From: Emiliania huxleyi CCMP1516
Taxonomy: Eukaryota > Haptophyta > Isochrysidales > Noelaerhabdaceae
Length of the DNA stretch: 64,000 nt
Assembly (NCBI RefSeq): GCF_000372725.1
Contig: NW_005196981.1
Coordinates: forward strand, 488,191 to 552,190
Reading direction: 5' to 3'
The notes under the pieces are model-generated. The model did no database searches and had not been told where the DNA came from. It saw nothing but the letters and a program-made list of their open reading frames with translations. Shown piece after piece: positions 10,449-21,054 of the stretch (its first letter is position 1; each line of letters opens with the position of its first letter). The position numbers and the translations under genes are program-made.

Positions 10449-11667
10449 ATGGCGGAGTCATCATCTTCATCGAGCACGCGGCAATACACGGGTGACGAGA
10501 CGAAGAAGACCGTGCTCGGCGACGGCATCACTATGAAGCGCATGATCGACGACGCGGTGCGGCGCCGACTCCACCTCGCCCTGCTCCGGCCCCGCTCAAC
10601 CCCCGCCTGCCCCCGTCAGATCATCGGCGTGCTGCTGGAGGACGACTCGGACTTCGTGGAGGACGTCGCCTTGTCCAATTTTAAGCTCGTCGTCGGCTTT
10701 GCTTCCGTCGGCGCCTCTGTCGTCTCACACGTCTATCCGGCGGCCTTCCCCAAAAACTGGCGCGCGGGGGTGTGCGTGCACCGAAGACGCGCGAGCACAC
10801 CCAAGCCGACTCTCGTTCCGCCCGGCGCGCGCGCAGGCACGTGTTGCTGCTTTGCTGCCTCTGGTACTTCATCGGGTCGGGGATCCTGCAGCCGCGCCTT
10901 CTCTTCGCTCGCCACGCAGCTGCGGGGCGCGGGCGTCTGAGCTCGCGGTGTGCGCTGGGCTGTAGGCAGCTGCTGCTCTCGTTTGTCGAGCTCGAGTCCA
11001 TCGTGCTGCTGCGGTACAAGGCGCGCTCCTCCGCAAATCACTACCGTGCACACCGCCCACGCGCGGCAGCGCACTCGACCGGACCCGCCCCCACCCTCCT
11101 CCCTGCTCACTCCGCCCTCCCCTTCCCCGCCCCCTCCTCCCCCTCGTTCCAGGAGAAGCGGGATCGCCGCCCCTACGGCCTCAACGTCTCCACCCACTTC
11201 CCGCGCTACCAAGACGTCTTCACCCTCGGCGTCACTCCCCTGCCCTCGGGCTCGCTCGGGCTCGTCTCGGCGCCCAAGTTCAAGCCGGAGCAGCCCGAGG
11301 TGGCCGAGCAGGGAGAGACGACCCGAGGCGGTCCCGAGATCGCGGTCTTGGTCGGTCCGCCCCCCTTTTAGGCCCCCCCCCCCCCCCCCCCTCCCCCCCT
11401 TTAGGAGGGCGAGCCGCTTGCTAGCGACGCCCACACCCAGGGGGGCTGGTCAGTGTTGACTGACTAACTCCAGCGAACTAAGTAGTCGAATGCGCCCCCA
11501 CGCAGGTGCACTGGTCGGTGGCCGAGCTTTTTGACGAGCGCGGCGTTTTTTTCGAGGAGAAGTGCATGGACATGGCGCGCGCCTTCCTCCGGAAGTACCA
11601 CAGCGAGAGCGATCGGCTTCCCGGCGGCAGCGGGGAGGGCAAGAAGGCGCGCAGCCTCCGGCTGTGA
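10449..11667 (+). CDS. SPCS2: Signal peptidase complex subunit 2 (SPC25)
   Basis: Non-catalytic ER membrane subunit of signal peptidase, contacting the translocon. Six exons give an uninterrupted 240-residue protein: 10449-10556, 10620-10771, 10837-10890, 10966-11020, 11153-11344, 11506-11667; the human protein is of similar length (about 226). Family landmarks in order: IDDAI...VLLEDDSDFVEDVALSNFKLVVG, a first membrane span ending VYPAAFPKN, a second span LLLCCLWYFIGSGIL, the ELESIVLLRYK segment matching the usual EKSIxL, NVSTHFPRYQDVFTL, and a C-terminal VHWSVAELFDERGVFFEE. Introns 3 and 4 begin with GC, the others with GT. Start chosen at the first ATG that precedes the conserved part. The sum of exons being a multiple of three supports the model. 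Confidence 0.9.
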
Positions 11668-12130
11668 ATTTTCCCCCCCCCCCCCCCCCTTCCCCCACCT
11701 CGCCCGATGATTACAACCCCCATCCAAGTATTAGCTCTATCCGGAGGCCCACTGGGCGGTGCGGAGTACTTACTACGGTGATGACTGGGCAGAGTCATGC
11801 GGCGGCACCCACCCGCCGCCAGGAGAGAGGCTGGGCCTCTGACGCCCGCCCCGCCCCGCCGCGCCGCGACAGGTGCAGTGAATCTGCCGAGCAAACTCCT
11901 GCCGAGCAGGTGGCGCATCACTGATAGCTAAAATATCCAAACCGGACCGCCCGAGGTTGCGCAGGTTGCGCGCCGTGTGGAGTCGTGTTGGCCGGCGCGT
12001 GGGGCGCCATGGAACCACACCACGGCGGTGTGTGTGTAAATAAATAAAACGGACACTTCTACTAGGAGATGGGTAAAAAGGAACAGGTCCCCGCCCGTGT
12101 GATCTTTTTGTGCAGGGTTCTTTGTTGTGT

Positions 12131-12165
<35 letters not shown>

Positions 12166-12629
12166 CCCACTGCGGGGAAAATTGAGGAGAACACAAAGAT
12201 CAAAGTTTGGTTTGGAACTTGGAGCTGTGGATAAATAAAAAAATAGAGCAGACATCTCCTTAAATAAATAAATAGAGCTGACATCTCCGTCTGCTAATAA
12301 ATAAATAAATACAACGGACATCCCAAGCTAGGGCTGGGTCGAGGACAGACACGTCCCCACCTTTGCAGGATTTTGCAAAAGCGAGGGGGGAGGGCGCATC
12401 GCCGCGCGGAGAGGGCTGGGCACAGGGCACAGGGGATCTCTCTCGCATAGGATATGCACTCGGCGGCACGAGGGCAAGGCTGGGCGTCCTATGTTTGTGC
12501 TCCCCCCCGGACCCCTCGCTCTCTGCTGGAGAGAGTGTGCCGGCGAATTTCTTCTTTCTGAGGCCAAGGTGCGTCCAGGGCGCTGTCGGCTTTCCGCTTC
12601 CTCGACCTGCGAGGCGGCTGGCCGCTGCA
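11668..12629. other. Intergenic: homopolymers, repeat A, (GT)n
   Basis: Contains poly-C at 11672-11690, repeat A on the minus strand (12033-12130), a (GT)n tract at about 12127-12163, and decayed TAAATAAATA blocks at 12230-12320. The region before the channel start may hold its promoter. Confidence 0.6.
12033..12130 (-). repeat. Repeat A, (TTTA)n-tailed retroposon-like copy
   Basis: Minus strand reads AAGAACCCTGCACAAAAAGA, then GGGCGGGGACCTGTTCCTTT and CATCTC, ending in TTTTATTTATTTA. The same body and tail occur at 62345-62438 and, 5'-shorter, at 27398-27470. Confidence 0.85.
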
Positions 12630-15248
12630 ATGTACTCAGCATGTATTCCGTTAATGCATGGGAGTGTCGTGGAGGCATCGCACTACATCCACGACGCTCT
12701 TACGGGCATGGCGCACATGCACCCGCTGCCGACTGCTCGCCGTGCTCACAAATGGTTTCTCTGGTGTGAGCCTGGACTACAGTTCGCCCTCCTCGGCCAA
12801 GTGCTCCTCTGCTTCTTCGAGCGCCCGGCGTGGTGTGCCACCACAGAGGCGCCATGCATCTCCGGCGAGGCCATCTACCCGCTCTTTGGGCTGCCGATGC
12901 TTTCACGGTGGGAGGCGCTCGCCGTCGAGAGCTTCCTGCTCGGACTGCTCGCCGGTCGCGTCGCGCTCGAGGTGACGTACCTCGGCTTCGACCGCTACAA
13001 AAGCTCTCAATCTCACCGGTTTTCGGGTTCACTCCTCCTACTCGCGATTGCGGATTGCATCGCCTCGGTGCTCACGCCCTGGTGTGGCAGCCTACCTGCG
13101 TAGCAGTCGCTACCTCACCGCACGCAGGGCAGGAGGCATGGCGCCTCGCCACATAGGTCCGCCTTTCGCTTCGCTCCCTACCTCCGCCTCCTCCTCCTCA
13201 CGCACCACTCGCGCCAGCTCCGAACCCAGCTCGCCACCGTGCGCCGCGTCCTCAAGCCGCTCGCTGGCGTGGGCATCGTGCTGGTTGCCTTTGTCTGCTT
13301 CTGCGCATGGGTCGGCATGCTCTTGTATGGCGGCCACAGCGACGAGGGCTCTCAAAAGCTCCCCAACTTTGGAGAGACGGCGTGGCAGCTCACCATCCTC
13401 TTGACGACCTGCAACTTCCCCGACGTCATGATGCCGGCATACACGTCGTCCCGCTCCGCCATCCTCTTCTTTGGCGCGCGCGCCGCGCTCGCTCCCCGCC
13501 CGCTCCCCGCCCGCTCCCCGCCCGCTCCCCGCCCGCCCGTCGGCATCCGTGCTGCTGGTTGGGGCCGCGTAGGCGCCTTTCTGCTCATCGGGACCCTGTT
13601 CCTCCTCAACCTCATCCTCGCGGTCGTGGTCAACGCGCACAAAGAGCAAGTCGAGGCGGTGCAGCAGTCGACGACAGCCTTCCGCGAAAGGTCGCTCCGC
13701 CAAGCCTACTTGATCCTCCAAGCGGGCGGCGCCCGAGGGGGTGAGGCCCCCATGGCGGAGCTGCAAGCCTTTACGCTGCTGGACGTCTTCCTAGAGCTCA
13801 ACCACTACAAGGAGATTGCGCACATCGACAGCGAGCAGGCGAGGCTCGCCTTCGCAGCGCTGGACCGGTCCGGCGAGGGGAGCATCTCGCTCGACGAGTT
13901 CCTGCACCTCGCGCAAGTGCTCGAGCTCCGGTTTGAGCGAGCCAACCGGTCCACCTGGATCGGCTCGCGGCTGAGCCGGCTCCTCGCACGGGGCATCACG
14001 CTGCGGCTGGCGGAGGTCGTCCGCTCGGCCGCCTTCGAGAATGCGATCGACCTCGCACTGATTGCGAACGGAGGTGTGCTGCTGATGGAGCAGTGGGACC
14101 TCCTCAGCGGGTCGGAGCACGCGCCTGCCGCCGAGATCTTCAGTGGCCGGATCGACTCGTGGTGGAACGTGGCCGAGGTCTTCTTCACGAGCCTCTTCGT
14201 CGCGGAGATGTGCCTCAAGCTGCTCGTGCTCGGCTTCTACGAGTACGTCCGCTCCCTCAAGAACTGCCTGGACGCCTTCGTCAGCCTGACCGCCGTCGTG
14301 GTCACGGCTCTGGTGTACCTGCCCAACAGCTTCTCCGACAGCCGCTACATCCGGTACGTGCTCGCCCTGCGGCTCGTCCGGCTCCTCCGCCTCCTCGGCG
14401 TGGTGCCGCAGGTGCGCGCGGTCTCGTCCACCTTTGTGCACATGCTCCCCGCCGCCTCGGACCTGCTCAAGGTGCTCTGCGCGCTGATCTTCACCTACGC
14501 CGCGCTCGGCGTCTATCTGTTCGGCGGTCTGGTCCAGAGCGACCCTCCACGCCCCTCGAGCCAGAGCGATTTCGGCACGCTCGGCTACTACCCAAACAAT
14601 TTCAACGATATGGTGACCCCCTCCCCCGCCCCCCCCCCCGCCCCCGTTCCCCCGGCGGCGCCATTTCCCCGCCCCCAGCACACTCATCTTGCGGCCGCGC
14701 CAACGCCGCGGGTGGACCGCCAGGGCTCCGCCTGCGTGACATGCTTCGAGCTCCTGATCGTGAACAACTGGCATGTCATCTGCGAGGGGATCGTCGAGGC
14801 AAGCGGCACCGTCTGGGCACGCCTCTACTTCCTCTCCTTCTACATCCTGGCGGTGCTCGTGTGTCTCAACATCTTTGTCGCCTTTGCGATCGAGTCCTTC
14901 GATCGCGTGAGGTCCGACATGGAGTCGCCGACTCTCGAGCCCGGCAGCACGCCCGATTCCCGGACGGTCCAAGCTCTTATCCGGGGCCGCTCCGCCAGAT
15001 TTGACGCCGCGAAGATCACGGGCACCAGCACCGGAGTCACCGGTGAGTTCAGGGCCGTGGCGCGGAGGGCCATGCTCATGGAGGTCTTCTCGCAGGTGGC
15101 TCGGCCTGCGGACGATGGCGAGGTGAGGCGTGCAGCCGCGTCAGGGACTCCGGCCGTAAGTGCCGTCCTCGACCTCCTCGGTTCTCGCGAGCCCATCGCC
15201 GAACGTGCAGAGAGTGCAAATCCCGGTCAACGAGGCCAGCTCCCGTAA
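12630..15248 (+). CDS. TPC1: Two-pore-type voltage-gated cation channel (TPC)
   Basis: Four exons (12630-13081, 13157-13473, 13573-14612, 14724-15248) give 777 residues, the size expected for TPCs, which conduct Ca2+ or Na+ in vacuolar or endolysosomal membranes. Two six-helix repeats are present. First: N-terminal SHYIHDAL, S1 ending CFFERPAW, S4 FAPYLRLLLLTHHSRQLR, pore LTTCNFPDVMMPAY. A linker follows with one EF-hand loop (DRSGEGSISLDEF). Second: S4 RYVLALRLVRLLRLL, pore CFELLIVNNWHVI, last helix FYILAVLVCLNIFVAF. The two pore sequences closely match the TPC patterns, not CavNav or plain EF-hand channels. Splice sites restore family-typical sequence (VLTPW/SAFRFAP; NFNDM/GSACVTCFELL). Intron 2 begins with GC and holds four CTCCCCGCCCG units. 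The gene symbol is by family resemblance only. Confidence 0.88.
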
Positions 15249-15597
15249 TAAGCTATCAGGCACAATGTGTGAGAAGATGTGCACATGGCATGTATGGGAT
15301 ATTAATAATTATCATATTCATTCACCGGGAGAAAAATATCTCTGCTAGATAACGTAGATTTTTCGCGACGTGTCAGAGAGTGCGACTGCGGGTGCGGCGT
15401 GCGGCGGCGGTGCGGCGTGCAATTTACAATCTCAACTGTAGCAACACGTGTAGCAATGAGAGTGTGCGCGTGTGACTGAGCGGCGGAAAAGTTGCACTCA
15501 CAAGCACAGTCCTATCTCGTTTGACAACCCGACCCACGTGGTGGTGGAGAGCCGTCCCAGGCCCCACGTTGGCACGCGTCGGGCGGCTGACATGGCG
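15249..15597. other. Convergent 3' regions, no gene
   Basis: AT-rich patch with ATTAATAATTATCATATTCA near 15300, between the 3' ends of the channel (+) and the transporter (-). It probably holds both 3' UTRs. Confidence 0.5.
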
Positions 15598-17675
15598 CTA
15601 CTCTCTCCGCACCGCATGGCTCGTCTCCTCCATCTCCTCGAGGCTGCGGTTTGCCGTCTCAGGGACACACCGCCACGTCCACAGCAGCACGATGCCGCAC
15701 ATGCCGCCAATGGCGCTAAATGTCGGCGCGGAGCCGAGTGCGTGGATAGCACTCTCGAGGAACTGCGCTGTGACAAAGGAGAGTAGCCAATAGAGGCCGT
15801 AGGCAAGGCCGGTGCCGGTGCCACGCACGCGTTGCGGCAGCACCTAGACTCGGGTGATCTCGGGTGATATCTATTGGGAATCTCGAGTGACCTCGGGTGA
15901 TCTCGGGTGATCTCAGGTGATCTCGAGTGATCTCAGGTAAGCTTACGGCCGAGACCCGCACCTCCGCCACCACCGCCAGCATGAGCCCCGCCCACGAGAT
16001 GTCCCAGCCTAGAGCCGAGAGCCAGCGAGAGAGGCCCAATCACCCAAAGCGGCCACGGCTACACAAGTCCCAACTGCCATGATCTCTCGCACCGAGGATA
16101 AAGACGAGCAGCGACGCCAGCGCGAGGCCGGGGCTGGGGTGAGCCTCGTCGGCAAAGGCCCCTGCAAGGCCGCACAAGGAGAGCGCCATGCACGTGGTGC
16201 CGCCGATCAAGAGGACGCGGCGGCCAAGCCGGTCGGTCAGCGCCAGCGCAGCCAGCACCCCCGCAACCTTGGCGAGCCCAACCTACTCAGAGCCAATAAA
16301 CCACTCCGGTCGGTGTGACCCCAAGCCCTGCCCGCTCTGTCGAGCCCCGCCGCAGATGACGCGAGCAGGGCGTCGCCTGCAGGCGGGTGTGGGCGGAAGG
16401 CGCGTGAAGGGTCACCGAGGGCAACGCTGCATGGCCAGAAGGGTGCAGAGGCGGGTTTGGTGGTGGAGCAGAGGAGCGATTTCGCACCCATTCCTGCGAG
16501 CTGCAGCACGTCCCTCGAGTAGTAGAGCACCTTTTTGCGGTTGGTATGTGTGACTGTCTTCCCCGGCGTTCCCGTGTATGCCCGTTGCTGCCTCGCGTGA
16601 TTCGGGCCCGGGGTTGTGTCGGTGTGTGGAGCACCGTGTTGGCGGCGGTCGCGGCGTGCGCTGTCGCCACGCCGAGCGCGACCGCCAGCGGCCGCCGTGC
16701 CAGCCAGAGCTCGCGCGCCGCCTGCCTCGCGCCGAGATGCCGCAAGGCCCCTCTTCGGCCAGCGCAGATCAGCGGCGACTCCTCTTCGGCGCCGCTGCCC
16801 GCCGCGACAACTTCGATGGTGGCGACCGCGGTAGGCGGGCCGAGCACGGCGCGGGCTTTCGCGGCGGAGCGCGTGAAGCCGTGAGCCGTGAGCCAATGCG
16901 GACTCTCGTGCAATAGCAGCAGAATCAGCAGCAGCTGCAGCCTGCACTCGCAATCGAGGAACGGTCGCAAGGAAGGGTGGGCAGGAGACAGAGGGAGAGC
17001 ACGAGCTGTGAGGCCCCGCGACAGGGGTGGTCAGGCCAATGCTCGCGCGCCAGCGGCTGTCGCCGAGTCCGTAGGCGACGGCATACGCGCCGAGGCAGCC
17101 AACGCACACGCACAGCTCCATTAACTCGAGAAAGCGGCCCTATAAATGAGTACCGCTCAGGAAACGGCCTGCCATCTTTCTGTGGCGGTGGCGTCGCCTC
17201 TCACCCTCCACGCCGCTGGCGCAATCTCGGCCAGATAGGCAGAGGCCGCTGCGCCACCAAGTCCAAGCGCCAGCCCGACAGAGGCGCGGCCAACAAAGAA
17301 CAGCCACGTGGCGGATTTCGTCGCGAATGCCATAGCTGCGCCTCCCGCACCAAATAGGAGGTCCGAGGCGAGTAGCGCCGGGCGCCGGCCCACTCGGTCA
17401 GCAACGAGGCCTCCGAAGAGCGCTCCCAAGCAAGCGCCGATGGAGACAGCCGATATGACAAGTTGCTTCTCGACACATGAACACCTGGCGAGCGCTGTGT
17501 CGCTCCCATCTCCGCAAGGGTAGCAGAGCTCGAGTGCACGCTGCACTGGAGTGAGGATGGCGCCGGCAATACACAGGTCAAAGCCGAGCAGTGCACCGGT
17601 GATGGAGGCGATGAGGGCGTGCACAGCCAGAGGTAGGGTGAGGCGTTGCTGCTCGAGGAGCGAGCTGCCAGTCAT
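15598..17675 (-). CDS. MFS sugar-porter family transporter
   Basis: Multi-exon membrane carrier of the SLC2/sugar-porter group. Exon 1 (17675-17205) carries helix 1 (ITGALLGFDLCIAGAIL) and the LVADRVGRRPAL motif. Exon 2 starts 17139 (GRFLELMELCVCVG). Further exons give HESPHWL (the PESPR equivalent), NTVLYYSRDVLQLAGM, VAGVLAALALTDRLGRRVLL, SWAGLMLAVVAE and the C-terminal PETANRSLEEME in exon 15843-15598. All sugar-porter signatures are in order. Introns 15844-15961 and 16009-16092 are GT-AG; two others appear to need GC donors. The last intron is filled with GAGATCACCCGAGATCACC units. Likely moves hexoses or related polyols by proton symport at the plasma membrane or plastid envelope; the substrate cannot be read from sequence. 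Confidence 0.85.
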
Positions 17676-17710
17676 GCTCTACCACAACGGGAGCGTGGCT
17701 GGTCGGCACT

Positions 17711-18071
17711 GGGTTCCGGCTCCTAGCCAGATAGGGGGTCTGTGATGGTTCGATCCTCCCCAGAGTCGAACTGGCAGCCACTCGCACCGAAGAGGCGAGG
17801 TGTGGCTACGTGACCCGAAAAGGCCAGAGTCAAGAGCAACCCTCGAGCTGGGTCGCTCATATACTCAACAGTCTGTCCACGGTGACACCCTACCCAATAG
17901 GTAGGTAGGTCCGGTTTTGACCGCCCCAGAGGGCCCTGCAACAGGTAGGTACCCCCTATTTCGTCTTTTTTTGCTTCGCTGCGCGGCCTGGGGGTAGGTA
18001 GGTAGGTAGGTAGGGCGTTTTGGCGCGAGTCATGGGCCACAGACCCCCTATCTGGCTTGGAGCCGGAACCC
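17711..18071. mobile_element. 361-bp element with 34-bp inverted repeats and 6-bp target duplication (MITE-like)
   Basis: The left end 17711-17744 (GGGTTCCGGCTCC, then AGCCAGATAGGGGGTCTGTG) is repeated in inverted form at 18038-18071 with one mismatch. GGCACT flanks it on both sides (17705-17710 and 18073-18078, one base after the right end). The interior has GTAGGTAGGT runs and no reading frame. Size, ends and target duplication fit a non-autonomous DNA transposon or foldback element. The short TAGGTAGG tracts inside may be variable. Confidence 0.8.
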
Positions 18072-18232
18072 TGGCACTAAAACACCAGACAACAAACAAA
18101 AGAAAAGAACGGCGCCGAGGAATGTCTGGTCTCTGCTGCACCGAGAGATGCCCAGGCCACTTTTGCGGCAGCGCTGAGCGGCACCGACTTGCGCAGCGCA
18201 TCGCAGCCCTCTCTCTTGCGGTGATTGGTCAG

Positions 18233-18360
18233 TCACTCACACAATCGCACAGACAGAGATGCTACGATTGCGAGGAGTGCTGCTCACAATCCTGCGACTT
18301 CTAGGATTGAGAGCGAGGCTGCTCTCAATCCTAGCCTAGTACAAAAGAAGGTTCAACGTC
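18233..18360 (+). repeat. Dispersed repeat D
   Basis: CAATCGCACAGA...GAGATGCTACGATTGCGAGG...GAGCGAGGCTGCTCTCAATC...ACAAAAGAA. A second copy is at 53405-53522 in the same orientation. Internal short palindromes (GATTGCGAG/CTCACAATC, GAGCGAGG/GCTCTC) could fold into hairpins. Confidence 0.85.
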
Positions 18361-18920
18361 AGTCAGTGTTGCGGACGATGGGCACGTCCAGGAGCAAAAA
18401 ACCAAAATGAGGTGGACAGCGCCAGCAGGCCGTAGGGTACTGTGCTTTTCTTGTGAGTCTCAGTAGTTTCCTCTAAAAGCGGTGGATGCTAGCATGAGCC
18501 CGATCCGTCGCAGTGCTCGTTGCGTCGGTATAGTGATCTGATCACCCGAATACCACGTTCGGATCGCTCCTCATCGCAAACCCTGTCAGCAGTTCACCTT
18601 CGGGTACGTACGTAAGAGCTACATACGTGAGTGTTAGAGTTGTTTGGTATTGCTAAAAATCTCTCTCTCTGAAAACAAACGCACCCTCTAATTATGAAAA
18701 AAATTCCGCTCTCCAGACCATTCTCCACTACGCACTAGCGTCGTACAAAGAAGATGCTCTCGGACACAGGGTCAAAGCCCCCCAACGAGAGACCACAAAA
18801 GCGTGGTTGGAGTCTTGGAGAGAGGTGTTCGAAGTAGGAGGTTGTATCTCTCCTGCGTGTGAGAGATCCGATGATATCTGGTGGAGATTCACTTTTTTGG
18901 CGGTACGCTCCACTAAACAG
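18361..18920. other. Intergenic, no gene recognised
   Basis: AT-richer; a GTACGTACGTAAGAGC patch at about 18604 and a CTCTCTCTCT run at 18660. It is the 3' side of the minus-strand gene that follows. Confidence 0.4.
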
Positions 18921-20248
18921 TCACATCGTCGCTATCCCGGCAGACCCGTTTCTACGGACGCCGCCTTCGGTCTTGCAATCGCTCGCCGCGACGCAGCTCG
19001 AGTCCTTTGGGCAAGAAAAGGGGCCTGCCCACGCAGCGCCACCACTCGACCCGCCGCACTGCCTCCGCGTCGCACCCGGGCAGCACACGTACTTGAGGTC
19101 GTCGATGCAATCCCCATTGGCCCGTCCCATCTCCGGGAGCAGCCGTGCCGTGGCGGCGTCCAACCGGCGTGAGTACGAGGGCGGCATCAGGCCGCGCCTC
19201 CACTGCTCGCCGCCCGCCTTGGCAAAGGTCATCTCGCCGAGCGTGCCGAAACCGATTGAGTGGAAGCTCGCGGGGCTGTTAAAGGCGTTGGTGCAGCCCG
19301 AGTTTCGCATCCCCACCTGCATCTCCAGCCTCTGCTCGTTGGTGACCGTCAGCCGGCGCGGAAAGAAGGAAGTGATCGCATAGCCCAATGAGAGGATGTG
19401 CGCAATCGGACGCACCTGCGAGGTGGAGGAGGAAGGGAGTGGCGTGACCGACAGAGGGAGGCGTGGCGGACGAGTGAGAGAGGGCGAGGGACTGGTGGGG
19501 CGGTATAGCTAAACGTGTGCACCTCCCCCTCCACCACCGCCTCCCGCTTGGCCGCGTCAGGCAGGCGGCCAGGGCCGCCGACCCGCCGGGCGCAGGTCTT
19601 CGAGTAGCGCTCGAGGAGGAGGGCCGAGAGGCGCCAATCGACCATCATCGCCCAGCTCTGTAGGTGCGAGTCGATCTGGCACGAGAAACAGGCGCCGACG
19701 GCGCCGATGCGAGCGCTGCCGCCACTGCCGCTGCCACCGGCGCCTCCGCCTTCGGAGAATGCGCCGACATACCTGGCCAGCCAGGGAGGTACGCCGAGCG
19801 CCGCGCCGAGGGTGGGGCTATCGGGGTGGAGAAAGGGGCCGCGGGCGCCATCGTTGAGGAACAGCCCGAACTCGGGCGTGGGTGCGCCTCTGCGGAGGGA
19901 GCGTGAGCGAGCAGTTCGAATGGCGAGCGCCCTGTGGCAGAGGTCGGTGGTCGAGGGCGGGACGGTCTGGACGAGGACGTTGGCGCGCGACGGGAAGATC
20001 TCTGCGCGTTTGTCGCGCGGCAGCGCGATGCTCTCAAAGTAGGCGGCGGGCGGCGGTAGCGCGTGGCCGCTCAGCGTGAAGAGGAATAGGACGCTCGGAG
20101 GGCTGGGTAGCACCGCGCGCTGGAGGAAGAGCTCGAGGCTCGTGCGCTTGCGCGACGCCTCGCAGGGCCGACTGGCGGTCTCGTGGAAGTGGTAGTGCAC
20201 AAAGATGCTCCGGTTGGCAGGGGTCAGCGTGGGGGTGGCAGCCGCCAT
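18921..20248 (-). CDS. Unknown glycan-related protein with FLNDGARGPF motif
   Basis: Two exons (20248-19523 and 19415-18921) joined by a 107-base GT-AG intron give about 406 residues. The sequence FGLFLNDGARGPFLHPD, followed by IGAVGACFSCQIDSHLQSWAMMVDWRLSALLL, resembles a domain I associate with algal, plant and bacterial glycan-processing proteins, where a FLNxSxRGPFxP motif precedes a Cys-containing stretch and an H-x-QS motif. The second exon has LSLGYAITSFFPRRL and a Cys cluster near the end (YVCCPGATRRQC...FSCPKDSSCVAASDC). The start at 20248 is the Met before ANRSIFVHYHFHETASR; the frame is open further upstream, so an N-terminal anchor may lie in another exon. The enzymatic function is not established. 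Confidence 0.62.
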
Positions 20249-21054
20249 GTCCGCAGTCGGGGCGGTGACACGCACCCAACGCGAGTGAAGTCGAGTGAAG
20301 GACACAACGTTCCACGTCGCTCGCGTAGACACCGAGTTTGCACGAGTGTCTTGTGAGTTTGTGTGTGCGTCCACACCCATACCGCCCCGTTGGTGTCCAG
20401 TCCGAGCCAGACTGTTCACCTTCCTACCTACCTAACCTAAAGCGCCTGCCTGCCCATGCCTCGCACACTTGTTGTCGGTCAGTCAGGTTTCTCTCCTTTC
20501 CATCCATTGTCACTGAATCAACAAACTCTCGCTTTATCACAAGAGAAACATCCCAAGACCCCCCCCCCCCCTCTCTCATCAATCACGACAAAACGGCCTG
20601 CCTAACCTACGAGCTACGTACCTTAAGGTACCTATTTCTTCCCAGCCAGGGGGCCGCGCAGCCCACAGGCTCAGTGCCACACCTACACCTACACCTATTC
20701 CCACCGCCGCCGGAGCGAAGCGAAACCGAAAATGCCCTTTGCCCTGTGATAGCTTTGACCTTTGTCAGAGTTTGCGAACCGGGCTTGTACCCACGCCATG
20801 CATGGCCTGCTGCCCGCTCGCTGTACGGTTGGTGGCCCCGCGTTGGTGGCAATGGTGGCCCCGCCCAGGGCCCAGGCAAATCGCCTCGTGCCAAGAAATT
20901 CTGCGGGGAATTCTTTTTCTTGGGAAATGCTGGTCATCACGGCCGTCTTCTCCGCGGCAAGGCACTTGGAGCTTGGAGGCGCCAACACACGCACATCTAG
21001 ACCAACAACATACCTAACACACACGCACACACACATCACGGAGCCGGCAACAGG
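20249..21054. other. Divergent promoter region
   Basis: Lies between a minus-strand gene and a plus-strand kinase. Contains a poly-C run (20561-20571), CTACACCTACACCTA repeats, a GGAATTCTTTTTCTTGG match to the recurrent motif at about 20908, and a CACACACAC tract before an AACAG acceptor at 21053. The 5' exon of the kinase (transit peptide) is probably here but is not identifiable; ATG 20798 is one candidate. Confidence 0.45.
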
